Assembly: GCA_977006965.1 (NCBI GenBank)
Contig: OZ345379.1
Coordinates: forward strand, 124,001 to 188,000
DNA: 64,000 nucleotides
Source: Phymatolithon calcareum
Taxonomy: Eukaryota; Rhodophyta; Florideophyceae; Hapalidiales
Direction: 5' to 3'
The notes beneath the pieces were generated by a model. That model was not told where the DNA came from and searched no databases. It saw only the letters and a program-made list of their open reading frames with translations. Both the position numbers and the translations under genes were made by a program. Positions 42,543-54,209 of this stretch are shown here, in pieces (position 1 is the stretch's first letter; each line of letters opens with the position of its first letter).

Positions 42543-45500
42543 TGTGATGGCGTGGATTGTTGGTCAGAATGCGGACGTTTGGAGTGGTTGAAGGGTCGGT
42601 CACCAGTAGTACAGTCGATGGGAGGGGATCGGAGGCAACATTGCGGCTTTTGTAGGGAAAAGTCGAGTTGTGGCAGAGAGTGGCAGAGAGTGTCAGTGAA
42701 TGTGCCGACATGTGCAATGCAACACTGTAGACAGCATGACTGTCGAAGAGGTTTGCAGCGCGAGAGGAGGCGGAGCTCAAATTCTAAGGCATAGTTTCGC
42801 GTAGGTGACCTGGGGGACGCAAATTTGCATGGATGATGCGCTGCACGGACGATGGCAGAGGCTGCAAAAATGATGACATTTTCTAACTGTCTTGAATATA
42901 TACTTGGGAATGTGCATATGCGGTAGTGTAGAGGCGGGCGGGTTGGATGCATACGATTTGTGTGCGGTTTTGGATGTAACACTTTGTGAAAGTCGTGTTA
43001 AGTGCACACCCGACCTTCATTTGCGGTGTCTGTGAGGCTGAAAAAGGGTCCTGCGCATTTGCAGTGGTCAGCGTGATCTAAATTATACATTGCCATCGAG
43101 TGAGACTGGACGGTATAAGGAAAAGGGCACTTCCAATGGTTTCGCGTAGCGGAAAAAGGCACCAATGGCTCGACGGCATGCCACACTTGAGCTCAGATTT
43201 AATCTGCAGCAAAGCCCAAATTCGCGACTTAGCACATCCTCATCGGTGCACACATGTCCTTTTAGATGACGCGTCAGGGAAGGTTTTTGTTTTTGCATCA
43301 GAGCTTCAGTAAAATTCAAAAATCCGGCAACGGATTGAAAGTCTCTCTGCGTCAGCTTGTAAGAAAATTTGAAGCCCTCCAAGGTCAACTGTTTGCTCTC
43401 TTGCATCCCTCTACAGTGATCGCACTGACGAGCAATTTTTTGCTGAAATGGACTAGCACGGAAACTATGTGAACATCGAAAATCGATGGAAAACCTCACC
43501 CCCTTCATCTCACATCATGTGCTTTCCTATTTGCAGCCGTGGAAACCGATGAGCGGAACAGCATTGGGCCTATGAAGTAGGCGTGAAGTTGGCCGTTGAC
43601 GAGAGTAGAAAGTGAGTCTACTTCCGACGACATCCAAGAGGACCTGCTCAATGAGTGGACGGCAAAAAGATAGTAGCTCTAAAACCCCACAATGAATAAA
43701 GAGCGTGTCTCATTTGTCGGTAGAAAACTGCCGTAGCCTGCAGGCGTTTTCTGCACAGGTGAATGCTTTCGTATTGGACGGCAATCTCACCAAGATGAAG
43801 AATATCAGACGGTGCTGGAAAATGTCTAACTGTTCTCTTGCGACATGTTGATATAGGAAACTTCGCATGGGCGACTCCATAAAGCTGCCGTGGAAGCATG
43901 GTTATCGCCCTGGTACAATCAGTTTCACCTGCAAAAACTTAGCGGGTGTGCCCGCTGCCTCTCATCTTCTGGGCCTTGAGAACACGTGTTGCTCCAATCG
44001 CTCTCCTCGAATGTGTGATGACTTTCACGTTGAAAAAGATGAGCCTTATGATCACGCGTCATGATGGTGGATCGATCAAGTCTAACCTTTATGTCGCCTT
44101 CACTTAACAATCCGAAGGGCACCTCACTGTCTTTTCCCCATTAATAGTTGAACATCGTGAAAACTGCCCGCACCGATAAAGTCATAAATATGCGAAATAC
44201 CAAGCAACAGGTGTCTTCAAGATGAAGCTAACGGACCCGTCCTGTTCGTCATCTCGAGCTTTATATGATGCAACCTGGAAAATGGTGTTGCTGCTTCAAG
44301 ACAGCATGACCGTGGTGATCGTCGATCGGCAGACTTTTTCGCCTCCCCTCACCGACCCGTCAAGTCGTGCATCCCAACGGTTCACTTGCGCAGCTGTTCA
44401 GTGCTGCACGCTTCACTCACTCACATGTGGCGCAACAGCAGATAGACGTGGTCTGTTTGGGCAGAGCTCATGGTAACATTGCGTGTCTGCCCAAATCACT
44501 CTTCTCTTTCGAAGGGCGTTAGGATTGCGAGGAAAAACTTCAGGATTGTCCCCTCTATCAGGACGAATCCTGCAAAATCAGAGCTGTACCTTTGCCTCTC
44601 CATGTATGTTTTCCGCCACAAACCGCCGCCCCATCTGAATGTCTACAATCAGCTTTCAGAGGGAATGTAAGACTTTCACCCCTTTTAGAAGAAGGGCACT
44701 TCGCGGGAGATTTCTCCTCGAGGAAGCGTTACAGCACCGTAACGTCGCGTCTCTCTGACTAAACTCCCAAAAAAGCTCTAACCACATTGCTGTCCACTTT
44801 TCAATCTTACATCGCGGCCGACTGCTGTCTCTAAAGAAAAAATCTGACAGGGCCTCTGTTTAGATGGTCAGGAATGAAGTGGAGGACCATTGCATTTGCG
44901 TTAGGAACCCTTCAGAGCGCTCATCCACCATAAAAATAGGATCCAAAATCCACAATGTGTCATGCTGATATTATTGCTGCTGACTTCGAATGACTGTGAC
45001 AACGAACTCCGTTTAGCAGATCACTCTATCCTCTGCGTCTTGTTTCCCGCCTTTCTGAAGGCGACCGCTCCTCTGTCGCAGATTACAACGAATCGTGTTC
45101 AAGAAGGCTTGATGAGAAAATCGGACACCGCATTTCCTAAAGCTGTAGATATGATCACGTGCGAGCAAGTCAACTGCCGACTAGTGTACTTCTACTACTG
45201 TAAATAAGCATCTTGTAGGGTGACAGTTCACTCCCAACTGTAAAAAATCTATCTAACCACAAAAAGCCTTCATTCCACTTCTCATGTCTTCCCCAACGGA
45301 CACCGCTCTGAAATGAAAGAAAAACTAAAATCCTAACGCACGCCCACACTCACCCCAGTAGGCCACACACTCTATTCCGTGTATTCCGAGTAAAAAACGC
45401 ACCCGAACTATCGCCATCACATTCTGCCAACAAAATGTGGAACCGACCAACATATTTCTGCACCTCACAACGCGGCATTTCCGCGAATGGGATCGAGGTG

Positions 45501-46059
45501 CGAAAAATCCAAAACGTCGTTATCATCCACCAACTTCTCAGATGTTGCTGTAGGGATCTCGCCAATTTTCCTCATGTGCGCATTTGCCTCAAAAGCGGAA
45601 CGCTGCACATTTGCCCTGTTCATCATCGCCTTGTCAAACATGCACATTTGCCCCCGACCATATACGGAACGTTGACAATCCGCCCTGAACTGAAGCATAT
45701 TTAAGCCATACCCGCTAGCAACGTAGGTCGCTGGGGAGAAATGCCCGCCACTTTGAAATCTGCTCAGCAACATTTTCTGGTCGACGATTAATGCACCTCG
45801 GAGTAGCGTCTCATCCCCAAACAGCCAACCCGCGTCCCGCCACGGCACAATGCAATGTTCATCTACAAAGCACCGAAACCGAATCGAAACTCGAACCAAA
45901 CAATCACAGGATTCTGCGAGAAAAACATGAAATATGCAGCCACTTTCTCCGTCCCCGTGGAAAACCGAAAATATGTAGCCAATTTCAGAATTTCTGTCGA
46001 CCTACTGTCCTGGAGAACGGAGCGGCGAGGAGATGGACGAGAAAGTGAGCCAGAAGTAA
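42543..46059. other. 3.5-kb stretch without a supported gene
   Basis: Beyond the PSAT leader I find no gene. A 141-codon minus frame at 43083-43508 starts with ATG and has a CDHC pair, but resembles nothing known and is treated as chance. A GTGGCAGAGA unit occurs twice at about 42670. TACTGTA occurs at 45196. The 45.8-46.06 kb part lies just downstream of the minus-strand gene at 46060. Confidence 0.4.
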
Positions 46060-46662
46060 TTAGAGTAGCAACCACTCCACTTCATCTGACATGTCCAGGG
46101 CAGACGACCCTACCATCTGATGAAAGCAAATGCGCACCCTCGCAGAGCCTCGTATCCATACCAACCAACCCGCACGCGGCGGAAGCACCACATGCACCGG
46201 CACCAAAAGTTTGCCACATCGCAATCCGAAAACCTTTACGGCTGTGTCCCCAACATTCGCAAGTGTCGTATCCACCAACATTTCGTCCGCGTCATTGCCC
46301 ACTGATTGCACCGTCTGTTTCAATTCCACGATGATGCATCCGAGGTCAAACGTCCGCACGGTGGTTCCTGCCACCGACGGATGAAGCGTACTCCATGCGT
46401 CACGAAGCGCCTTGCGCGCATTGCGTAGATAATGCTTTGCATCGCCGTCGGCAGGTTCTACCGCAGCGAGACAGAGCCCGCGTATAGAAGCCTCAGTCTG
46501 GGCGATGTGCACGGCGAGCACTCCGCGCCGCTTTTGATGCCACAATAACATGCGCAGACGACTTTGCAGCCGAATTAAGCGCTTGAAGTCGCGGTGCGTC
46601 GACTCTAACAGGAACGCGTGATGGCGCAGAAAGCCGGGCAAAGGAGGGTTGCGTTGATCCAT
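46060..46662 (-). CDS. Unrecognised protein (200 aa)
   Basis: The first ATG is at 46662. The N-terminal half is helical and rich in Arg/Leu/His (STHRDFKRLIRLQSRL, RRGVLAVHIAQTEASIRGL, HYLRNARKALRDAWSTL), possibly a short coiled coil. The C-terminal half looks beta-rich (GCIIVELKQTV, KVFGLRCGKLLVPVHVVL, GWLVWIRGSARVRI). No catalytic motif or membrane segment is recognised. It is divergent from the ABC1 kinase gene across 360 bp. The consistent composition and uninterrupted frame support a real gene. Function unknown. Confidence 0.6.
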   Translation of the reverse strand: MDQRNPPLPGFLRHHAFLLESTHRDFKRLIRLQSRLRMLLWHQKRRGVLAVHIAQTEASIRGLCLAAVEPADGDAKHYLRNARKALRDAWSTLHPSVAGTTVRTFDLGCIIVELKQTVQSVGNDADEMLVDTTLANVGDTAVKVFGLRCGKLLVPVHVVLPPRAGWLVWIRGSARVRICFHQMVGSSALDMSDEVEWLLL

Positions 46663-47022
46663 TGATCTGTGCGAAATATGCAAGAAGGCGATGGTTTACG
46701 CTTTTCTCAAGGGAACGGGCTTTGAAGGTCCATTGGATGTGCGCTCCCTGCCAGACCGGATGCTGCGGACGGAAAGAACACACTTAGTGTTTCGTTTGAA
46801 AGAAACGCTCAGTGTTTTCTTTTCGCCCACCGCATCACGGATGGCGACGACTGAGCCTGGATCAACGGTACCATAGCTAAGCCAGATTTCTAAAAATTTA
46901 AAAATTTCTCGGCGAATCTCCGCACTGTAATTGATTCATGATAGCCACAAGCATCGGAGATCGCATCATCATCGACCGTGCGTTCGTGCTGTGATGACTG
47001 CACTAAGTTCCCCCTTGGGAGC

Positions 47023-49270
47023 ATGGCCTTCCTCGGTGCCCGGGCCATGCCTGCAGTTCGTGCGCAGCACATCCTCCGCACGAGTCGCAATCTCTGTGTC
47101 CGCGCGTCCACAGCACGAAAACCACAAGACTTTCGCGGGTTAGAGTTGCTCCGTTTCGACTTGCAGCGACTATCACAGATACTGAGTGGCGATATCTCAG
47201 CCCTAATCGACACCCGTGCCGATTTCCCTGTGTACGACCCAGTCGCCATATCTGACTATTACGACCGTCGCCCGGTTAGTGCTGCATTGCGCTTGGCGCG
47301 CGTCGCTGCTCCATTCTCGCTGTGGTTTTTCAACGTGCGCTATCTCGACCGCTGGCTCTCACGACAGGACAACACTATCGACTATCGTGCAGACCAACTC
47401 CGTGCGCTTCTGTGTTGGGCTGGTCCCACCTATCTTAAGATTGGTCAGGCTATCGGGAATCGGCCCGATATTGTCGGGGTTGCATATTCAAACGCTTTGC
47501 AAAAATTGGTCGACGATGTTGGTACGTTTGACACTGATGTCGCACTTGATATCGTGCGCGAAGAGCTTGGAATCAACGCCATTGATGAAGCTTTTGTTGA
47601 GTTTGATGAGAATGCTGTTGCGTCCGCGTCACTGGGTCAGGTTCATAAGGCGCGTTTGCGAAGCGGCGAGGCTGTCGCGGTGAAAATACAGCGACCATCT
47701 GTGCAACGTACCGCGGCATTGGATATTTACGTACTGCGTCGGTTGGCTGCGTTTGCGAAGAAGCGATATAATTTGCGTACGAACCTTGTCGGTATCATCG
47801 ATGAGTTCGCAGCTCGGTTATGGGAGGAACTGGATTATGTGCGCGAGGCGGACAATTGTGACAAGTTTCACGATCTGTATGCCGAGGACAACAACGAGAT
47901 ATATGTTCCTGGAATATACCGCGACTTTTCGTCGAAGCGCGTGCTCACCATGGAGTGGATAAACGGAACAAAAGCACCGTGGTTTCCAAAAGAAGATGCG
48001 CGGAGACTAATTAATATTGGCGTGCAATGCTCGCTTCGGCAGTTGCTGGAAAAGGGATTCGTTCACTCAGACCCTCACATCGGCAATCTTTTACGACTTG
48101 ACGGCAGTGGAAAACTTGTCTACCTAGATTTCGGAATGGTTACCATCATCGACTTGGAAACCAGGAATAACTTAATTGCCGCTATCGTGCGGCTTATTAA
48201 CAGAGATTATGCAAATCTTGCCAAAGATTTTATCAAACTCGGTTTTCTCCCGAAGAATACTGACACTGCGCCCATTGAACCGTTATTAGAAAAAGCGTTT
48301 GGCGATGCCTCATCCGGGGGAAATGTTACAAATCTGTCCTTCCAAAAACTCGCCAAGAACTTATCAGGTCTTGCCTATGCTTCTCCAGTACGCATCCCGG
48401 TGTATTTCACGCTTGTCCTACGGTCGCTAACAATTCTAGAGGGTATGTAGCGTGCCCCGCGAAGGCCATGCAAGAAACTGGAATCAAAATGGATTTCTAG
48501 TGTGTTAACTTCATCCACTTTCCACTTGACGGTTTTCACTAATTGCGTTTTGTTTTCCATATTCTCTTTGCTGATTATTAGGTATTGCGCTGCAAACCGA
48601 CGCCTCGTTCAAAATCGTTGACGAGTCCTACCCGTTCGTCGTGACCAGAATACTTACTGACGATTCCCCGGTGCTTCAAAAGGCATTGAGTTCGGTGTTG
48701 ATTGATTCGAAAACAAAGCGCATTCGGTGGAGCAGGTTCAAATCTTTACTCCGCACCTCCAACCAGTCATCAGGACTGAGCATCCACTCAAACGATCACA
48801 TGCCAGGTCCAGGAGGAGGCCAAGGCCGAAGAAACGGATCGAACTCTACGCTCGCAAACGTTAGCGATGAGGCGCTGGAGCGTGTGCTGGACTTTGCACT
48901 TAGCGATCGTGGTGCTTTCTTTAGAGACGCTCTGGAACTTGACTTGACAGACACGGTTGATGCATTGCAACTCGCGCTGGGTCATCGACTGTCGGAGCTA
49001 TCGTACGGGCTCCTCCCCCCGCCTGTGGATCCGGTAGACAAGAAGCGCCTGGAAGCGGGCATCGCAGTGGCCGAAGCAATGCGCGAGCGCGTGCCGCGAT
49101 TTTTCCAGCTCAAGAATGAGCGTGATTGTGCATATGCTCGGCAAAGGCGACAGAAATTGTCTGAGCAGCTGCATACCAGCTCGCGGGCTGTGGCTGCGGA
49201 TATCACGCAACGGAATACGAGGCGAGTACTGAGGAAGATTGTGCGCATACTTCTTGGAGACCGTGATTGA
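47023..49270 (+). CDS. ABC1/ADCK-type kinase-like protein, plastid-type (2 exons, ~702 aa)
   Basis: Exons are 47023-48442 and 48582-49270, with a 139-bp phase-1 intron (GTATGT...TTATTAG). Splicing restores the family stretch LTILEG-IALQTDASFKIVDE across the junction; without it the frame stops at 48450. The first in-frame ATG, 47023, has a strong context and begins MAFLGARAMPAVRAQ, with the Phe near the N-terminus typical of red-algal plastid transit peptides. The ABC1 signatures are complete: KIGQ (YLKIGQAIGNRPD), the Ala-rich loop SASLGQVHKA, VAVKIQRP, the ExD region EELDYVREAD, HSDPHIGNLL and the DFG motif VYLDFGMV. Plastid ABC1 kinases sit on plastoglobules and regulate quinone metabolism; mitochondrial relatives support ubiquinone synthesis. 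The C-terminal extension (~200 aa after the splice) is typical of plastid members. Localisation is inference. Confidence 0.93.
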
Positions 49271-50159
49271 TGGGTGCTGGTCAAATTTTTGTGTACAGTA
49301 AAATCAGTGAGATTTAAGTATTCCAAACTCCAACGTTGGCATCAGGGTACGCTATCTAAGATGAGTCCTAAACATATAGCGTATCAGCTGTTCGGACATG
49401 TCAACTGCAAGTGCCATGGCGCAGATTGGGTTTACGTTACTTCGTGTTTTCAAGCACACACGGTGTGTCAAACGCGATTTTAACTCCAGAAAAGGCGCGA
49501 TTCTGACCCTGTGTTATTGTCATCGGCCCTGCACTCCAAGAGAGCTATCAAAGCTGTGTCGCTACTGTACCTGGTCGAGCACGGGGAGAATGGCCCACTT
49601 GTGAGTCATATTAGGAACATCCAAAACGAGGGACGTATCGCTGGCACTAACTTCTAGGGGAAGGTGCCACTAACCACAGACCGACAAGAACCAACAGAAT
49701 AGCCAGGTTTACCCTGTCTTGTGTGAAGACAGGACGTTTGCGACTGGTGTCTATAATCGTCGTCCTTCCCCTGGTTGAGAGCTCTCTGTCTAAGTGCTCA
49801 TCGAACTGTATTGTTGACGTCTGATAACTTTCTGTAACTTGAACTTAGTGGTACCATTACAAGTATTCTTGACCTCCAAAGAGCCATAAGGTAGAAAGAC
49901 TGACATGAATGCATTGTAGATGGGACTATCACAGTAGTGAATTCCTAGATAGCAAGAGTAGAGAAATAGTCGCTAATCTCAAGCTCTCCCACTGTAAAGC
50001 CCTGCTTGAATCCGATTTCAAACTTTGCGAGTGATTTTGTAGTCGCTCCAATAAATAGCATCCCTGTAGTTAACCCGTTCTAACGGGTTGCCATCGTGGT
50101 ATAGTATCGTAACCCAAATCATTTTCGTGTTAACTGTACCACGGGTTTCTCATGACGGT
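49271..50159. other. Intergenic, no supported gene
   Basis: The 3' flank of the ABC1 kinase gene and spacer. TACAGTA or TACTGTA occurs at 49294 and 49563. A small hairpin, AACCCGTTCTAACGGGTT, lies near 50070. No gene is seen. Confidence 0.4.
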
Positions 50160-50530
50160 GACTCACCGTGGAATTTCTCTTCTCTTGTATGAGATTTACC
50201 TCTTCCTCTTCGATTCAAGACGCTCTCTTTCCTTTATAAAAATCGAAACGAGCTCCCACTCTTCCTCTGTCTCAAGAAACCAACGCACAGGCTCTTATCC
50301 ACCCACTGTCTATTCCATCGCTTCCTATACCCCCATGAAGAGAACAAGAGATCAGAAGACCGCAACTCGAAAGAGATGACCTTAGTATGTCCTTCATTGG
50401 TTCGTCAAATGGTTCTCTGGTTTCCATTGTCGTGATGTCATTACTCGTAGCTTTGAGTTCTTCAGTGTTTCTTCGTTTGGGCACTTCCTCTAGGTGTTTT
50501 CCGTCTTTCGCCTTGGTCCTTCTTAATGTG
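50160..50530 (-). mobile_element. LINE relic, C-terminal fragment (third copy of the 61.8-63.9 kb family)
   Basis: Minus-strand reading gives KRRNTEELKATSNDITTMET and REPFDEPMK, matching the segment EKRNSEELQATSNDIAAMET of the copy at 61800-62486. The 50160-50240 part also matches the DNA around 62065-62145 (CTCTTCGATTCAAG). The two matching parts are separated by unrelated sequence, so the copy carries an indel. It has no intact domain. Confidence 0.7.
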
Positions 50531-52944
50531 TGAAGATGTATCTGTTTCCGGAAACGTTTATATACATCAGGACTACAAAAACGTTTTATAAATGCAGGAG
50601 AGCTACACTATTGAGCGCAGATTATTGTTCTCTGCACGGTATGCGGAATAAAACACGAAGGGGTGGATTTTAGATGACTCTAGGTGGATGAGTTTTTTTT
50701 GCAAGAACATCTTGTATCTACTATTGTAGATATGCCAGCGCCACCAATGTAAGTAGTCTCAAACACAGGTTTTATTCAGCTGGCTATCACTTACGGTACC
50801 CCGTCCTGATCAGCGCTGATGAAATCACTAAATACTACCGTCGTAACTAAGAAGTCTCGAGTTTGTCCACGTAGGCTATCCCTTGGCACAAGTGGATCAT
50901 ATCTCTGTACTCTCAGGTACATGTTCGCAAGGTATCGCAACTTCTAGGACGAAAGCATTTTTGGGGATTTAACAAGCGCTCTCCCGTTTTGGATTCGCAT
51001 CCTCATACAAAACGCGAACTTTTGATGGGAGTTAACGCATTTTGGACCTTAATGCGTCTCCATTTTGCAGCCAAGGATGATTGAGACAGTAAGAGAAGTA
51101 CATTCAGAGGCAGCACATTCTTGAAAATCATCAGCTCCAACCACCTTTATATAAGCGAAGGTTTGCATTCTTGTATATCGCGCTTGCGAATATGGACTAT
51201 TGTGAGGAACACGAGAAGAACGAAGAACAGCGGCACACCAGGGAGATCATTCATCCTTCTCAGGTGTTTCGCGTTCTTCCTTCTTCTCCTGTTCTGTCAA
51301 CCAATCTTCAGTGAGAATGCAGATGCATTAGAATACAAACCTTCGCTTGAGTATTGGTTTCCGGAACACCAATAGTAAGGGAAAACTTCTTCTCCAATTC
51401 AATGATTCGAAGCCGTTGTAGCGCCCACTGCATTTTTCCTTTCCGTTGCAATGCTATTCCCGGACACGACAGCAAGGCTGAGTCTGTAAGGAATGCAGTA
51501 AGCGCTTCTGTTTTTCGCGACTGTACGCCACGAACCTTTGATCGCGATCCACATGGAACGCCGAATCAGAGGCTCGCGACTTTAGTTGCCTTGTCTAGGT
51601 GATCTGCTGGGCCACACGAGGAACGTGTCCCATGTGCATGTAGAATTTGTGTTTTTCTCTTTGCTAGTAGTACATAAGATAGTTTGTCCCTTCCGTTTAG
51701 TAAAGGAAGGTGGAGGTTTCTGGATTTCGGCTCGATTGCTTGGATCCTACACGCATCACGCTTGTGAGTCCCTTCGACCACGCGAAGTCGGAGATTTCCC
51801 ACCCTTCCTGTTCGCTTCCTCGCCGTGCAAGCCAGTACGGCGGGAACTCAGCGACAGATCCATCCTTTTCTTTTCGCGCGTCCGCCTCAATCTCGACGGC
51901 CCTTCCAAGGTCGCCATCATCCAACGTTGCCGATATCGTCAACGCTTTGCACCCTCCCTTTTATTCGCTTTTCTCCACCATTCATCTCACGCGTCCTCAA
52001 GACGCCGTTTTCTGTAACTCCTCTTTCCCCTTTCTTCGTGTTTTGTTTCTCTTTCTCTCTCTCTTTTCTTTCCTCATTTCAGTCTCTCTTTGTTTTGTCT
52101 CTCCCGCATTTTTCTCTCCTCCGGTCTTCTCTGACCACTGTGACGTCGGGTTCTAGTGAGCCTGGCGCTACAGCCGTAGCGTGAGTAAGCTGCGTCGAAC
52201 GGTCCTCACCATCGGTTTAGCCGTGAGCGTTTTTCGATAGATCGATCTCGGGCTTGCGGGGAACGTCAGTCCCCATTGCCTCACCATAGCCTGGTGCCCT
52301 TGATACTACAACGTATCCGATGCGTTGACTAAGGACAATCGCGAGACGGTTGCCCTTCTCCTGAAAACGCTCCGCACTGGAACATACCCAAGACATGCTG
52401 ATTCTTACAATCGTCTTTCACCAAAGGGGGAGGTGGAGAATGCATGATGCGCTAACGGCGAAGTTTGCCCAGATGATGTAAGACGTCTCACGACTGTCCC
52501 GCTCCAACAAGTCATGTGCATCAAATCAGAACTGAGCTATGAAGCAATGATTCAAGGTCAAGTCAAGCGATCTGCGCGGTCATAACGTATGCAGTACATT
52601 GCGAGCGCCATCGAATCGTCTATCCACGGCAAGCCCATTCAATTCCAAGAGTACAAAAGCTATCCCAATCCCTTTTACTTAGTCACTTTGATTTATCTGC
52701 ATGTCATGCGTTCATGTCATCGCAGGAGTTCGTGTGCTCATCACTCGAGACCTTTAGGGTTTGAAGAGTTAGTGTGCGTCTAGACATAAGTGTTTCCGTC
52801 CAGTGAGAAAGAGGAGAGGGGGAGGAGGAAGCAGGAGTAAATTGATCATTTTCACCGGAAAGATTGCGCGCCGACGAAGCTACACACGATCGCAACAGTG
52901 GCAACGTGCTGAGGACCCCGAACCACACTATACCGGCCATCGAC
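50531..52944. other. 2.4-kb region with no supported gene, partly CT-rich
   Basis: 51840-52130 is a long pyrimidine-rich tract (plus-strand T/C) leading towards the copia gag-like start at 52945. It may be part of an LTR or leader, but no paired LTR is found. AAGCGAAGGTTTG (about 51153) and its complement (about 51340) form a distant inverted repeat. Open frames here are low-complexity products of the CT tract. Confidence 0.35.
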
Positions 52945-53107
52945 ATGGCATCGTCATTATCACCGCCGGGTTCTCTAGTTATGGGCCCAGATGGCTCAGG
53001 ACTGTCGTCAAGCTCCTTCTCCGAGAAGCTCCCTCCATCCTTTGATGAACACACATCCTACGCTGTGTATCGACAAGACGTGGTCCTCTGGTTGTGTCTA
53101 ACCACTC
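52945..53107 (+). mobile_element. Copia-type gag N-terminus, truncated
   Basis: The ATG at 52945 starts a Ser/Pro-rich leader followed by LPPSFDEHTSYAVYRQDVVL and WLCLTTLE. This resembles the start of copia gag (UBN2-like), where a Phe-Asp/Glu motif is followed by Tyr, Trp and WL residues. The similarity stops abruptly near 53107, where LINE RNase H sequence begins in another frame. Only about 55 codons remain. Confidence 0.6.
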
Positions 53108-53705
53108 TTGAGGAACGAGCTGTGGGATGCAATGGGGAAGCTGATGGATGACATGATCACCATAGAAGCGATTTGGATCCCAAGCCACTATGGTCTCCCT
53201 GGGAACGAAAAAGCGGACGAGCTTGCTCGTCGAGGCATTACGGAGTCAAGTCTGGTGGCACACCAAAATATACCCTTAACCCTAGAAGCTGCGCGGTCCA
53301 TCATCAAACCGCACCATTCGACAAAGCTAAGGAGAATGCAGTTCCTACCCCTAGGGCTCAATATAAGTTACAGGCGCGCTGAGAATACCCTTAATCAGCT
53401 TTCTGCAGAATGTTGCTCACTGGTGGCAGGTTTTCAAGATGATTCGGTTGATTACGACCCTATATGCAAGGCCTGCTCAGTGGAAACCAAGGAGACCGTT
53501 GAGCATCTACTCTTACGCTGTGGTGGACGGACTGTATCAAAACCCCAGACTACTGGTAGAGTTGGCACCAAAACGGTAGAGGAAAATTGCAATGAGAAAC
53601 CGCTCGAAGTACTCAAATTCGTGAACAATGAGGGGCTGTTTGGAAACATCCCCGGGCACTAACTTCAGTTCGGGTCTTTTCTGCAATAAAAGAAAGAAAA
53701 GAAAG
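53108..53705 (+). mobile_element. LINE 3' fragment: RNase H domain and tail
   Basis: The frame 53108-53662 carries the RNase H signature WIPSHYGLPGNEKADELARR and then a Cys-containing C-terminus (ICKACSVETKETVEHLLLRC), typical of non-LTR retrotransposons of the I/Jockey type. The stop at 53662 is followed by an A-rich tail (AATAAAAGAAAGAAAAGAAAG at 53683-53703), the usual LINE 3' end. The 5' side is truncated directly against the copia gag fragment. Confidence 0.8.
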
Positions 53706-54209
53706 CTCAGCCGTTTGCAACGTTGAGCCAGATCCCGTGGATGCATTTTTAGAAAATGTTAGACCAAAGACATGTTCTCGAGGGGACGAAGGGAGCAATG
53801 AATCAAAACCTCACAACTCGTCGATGACCACATTGACATTTTCGACAGTTTTAGAGTATGAAACTGTGCCAGACGAGTAGCATCGGCATGACTTTCGGCG
53901 AGAAAATTGTCACTCACAACGAGCTCACGTTTCATGCATTTTCTTGAAACATGGGGGCGCCGTATGCATCTCATTTGAATGTCATGACCATTCACAGTTC
54001 GATTTCACCGAAAGTAGGCTCCTCTGTGCTTGCATCACGTGGCTTCAAATTACCTCGAGGGAACCGAAAGCACTGACGGATGCCAGGTCGAGGTCGGTCA
54101 AGAAGAAAACGCGCCCTGAGAACGCCCACGGCAAGAGCAGCTCTCACGCGTTGTGGCTCCAAGGGGTTCACCTCGCGCTTCAACGCGCCAAACTTATGCT
54201 CCCGTGGCC

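Noticed and set aside
43083-43508. 141-codon minus frame with ATG and a CDHC pair
   Set aside because: A single Cys pair without the rest of a zinc-binding pattern, and no similarity to known families; kept as gene-free.
51840-52150. Open frames in the CT-rich tract that look like Ser/Phe/Leu-rich membrane proteins
   Set aside because: All are translation of low-complexity pyrimidine sequence; no start context or domain.
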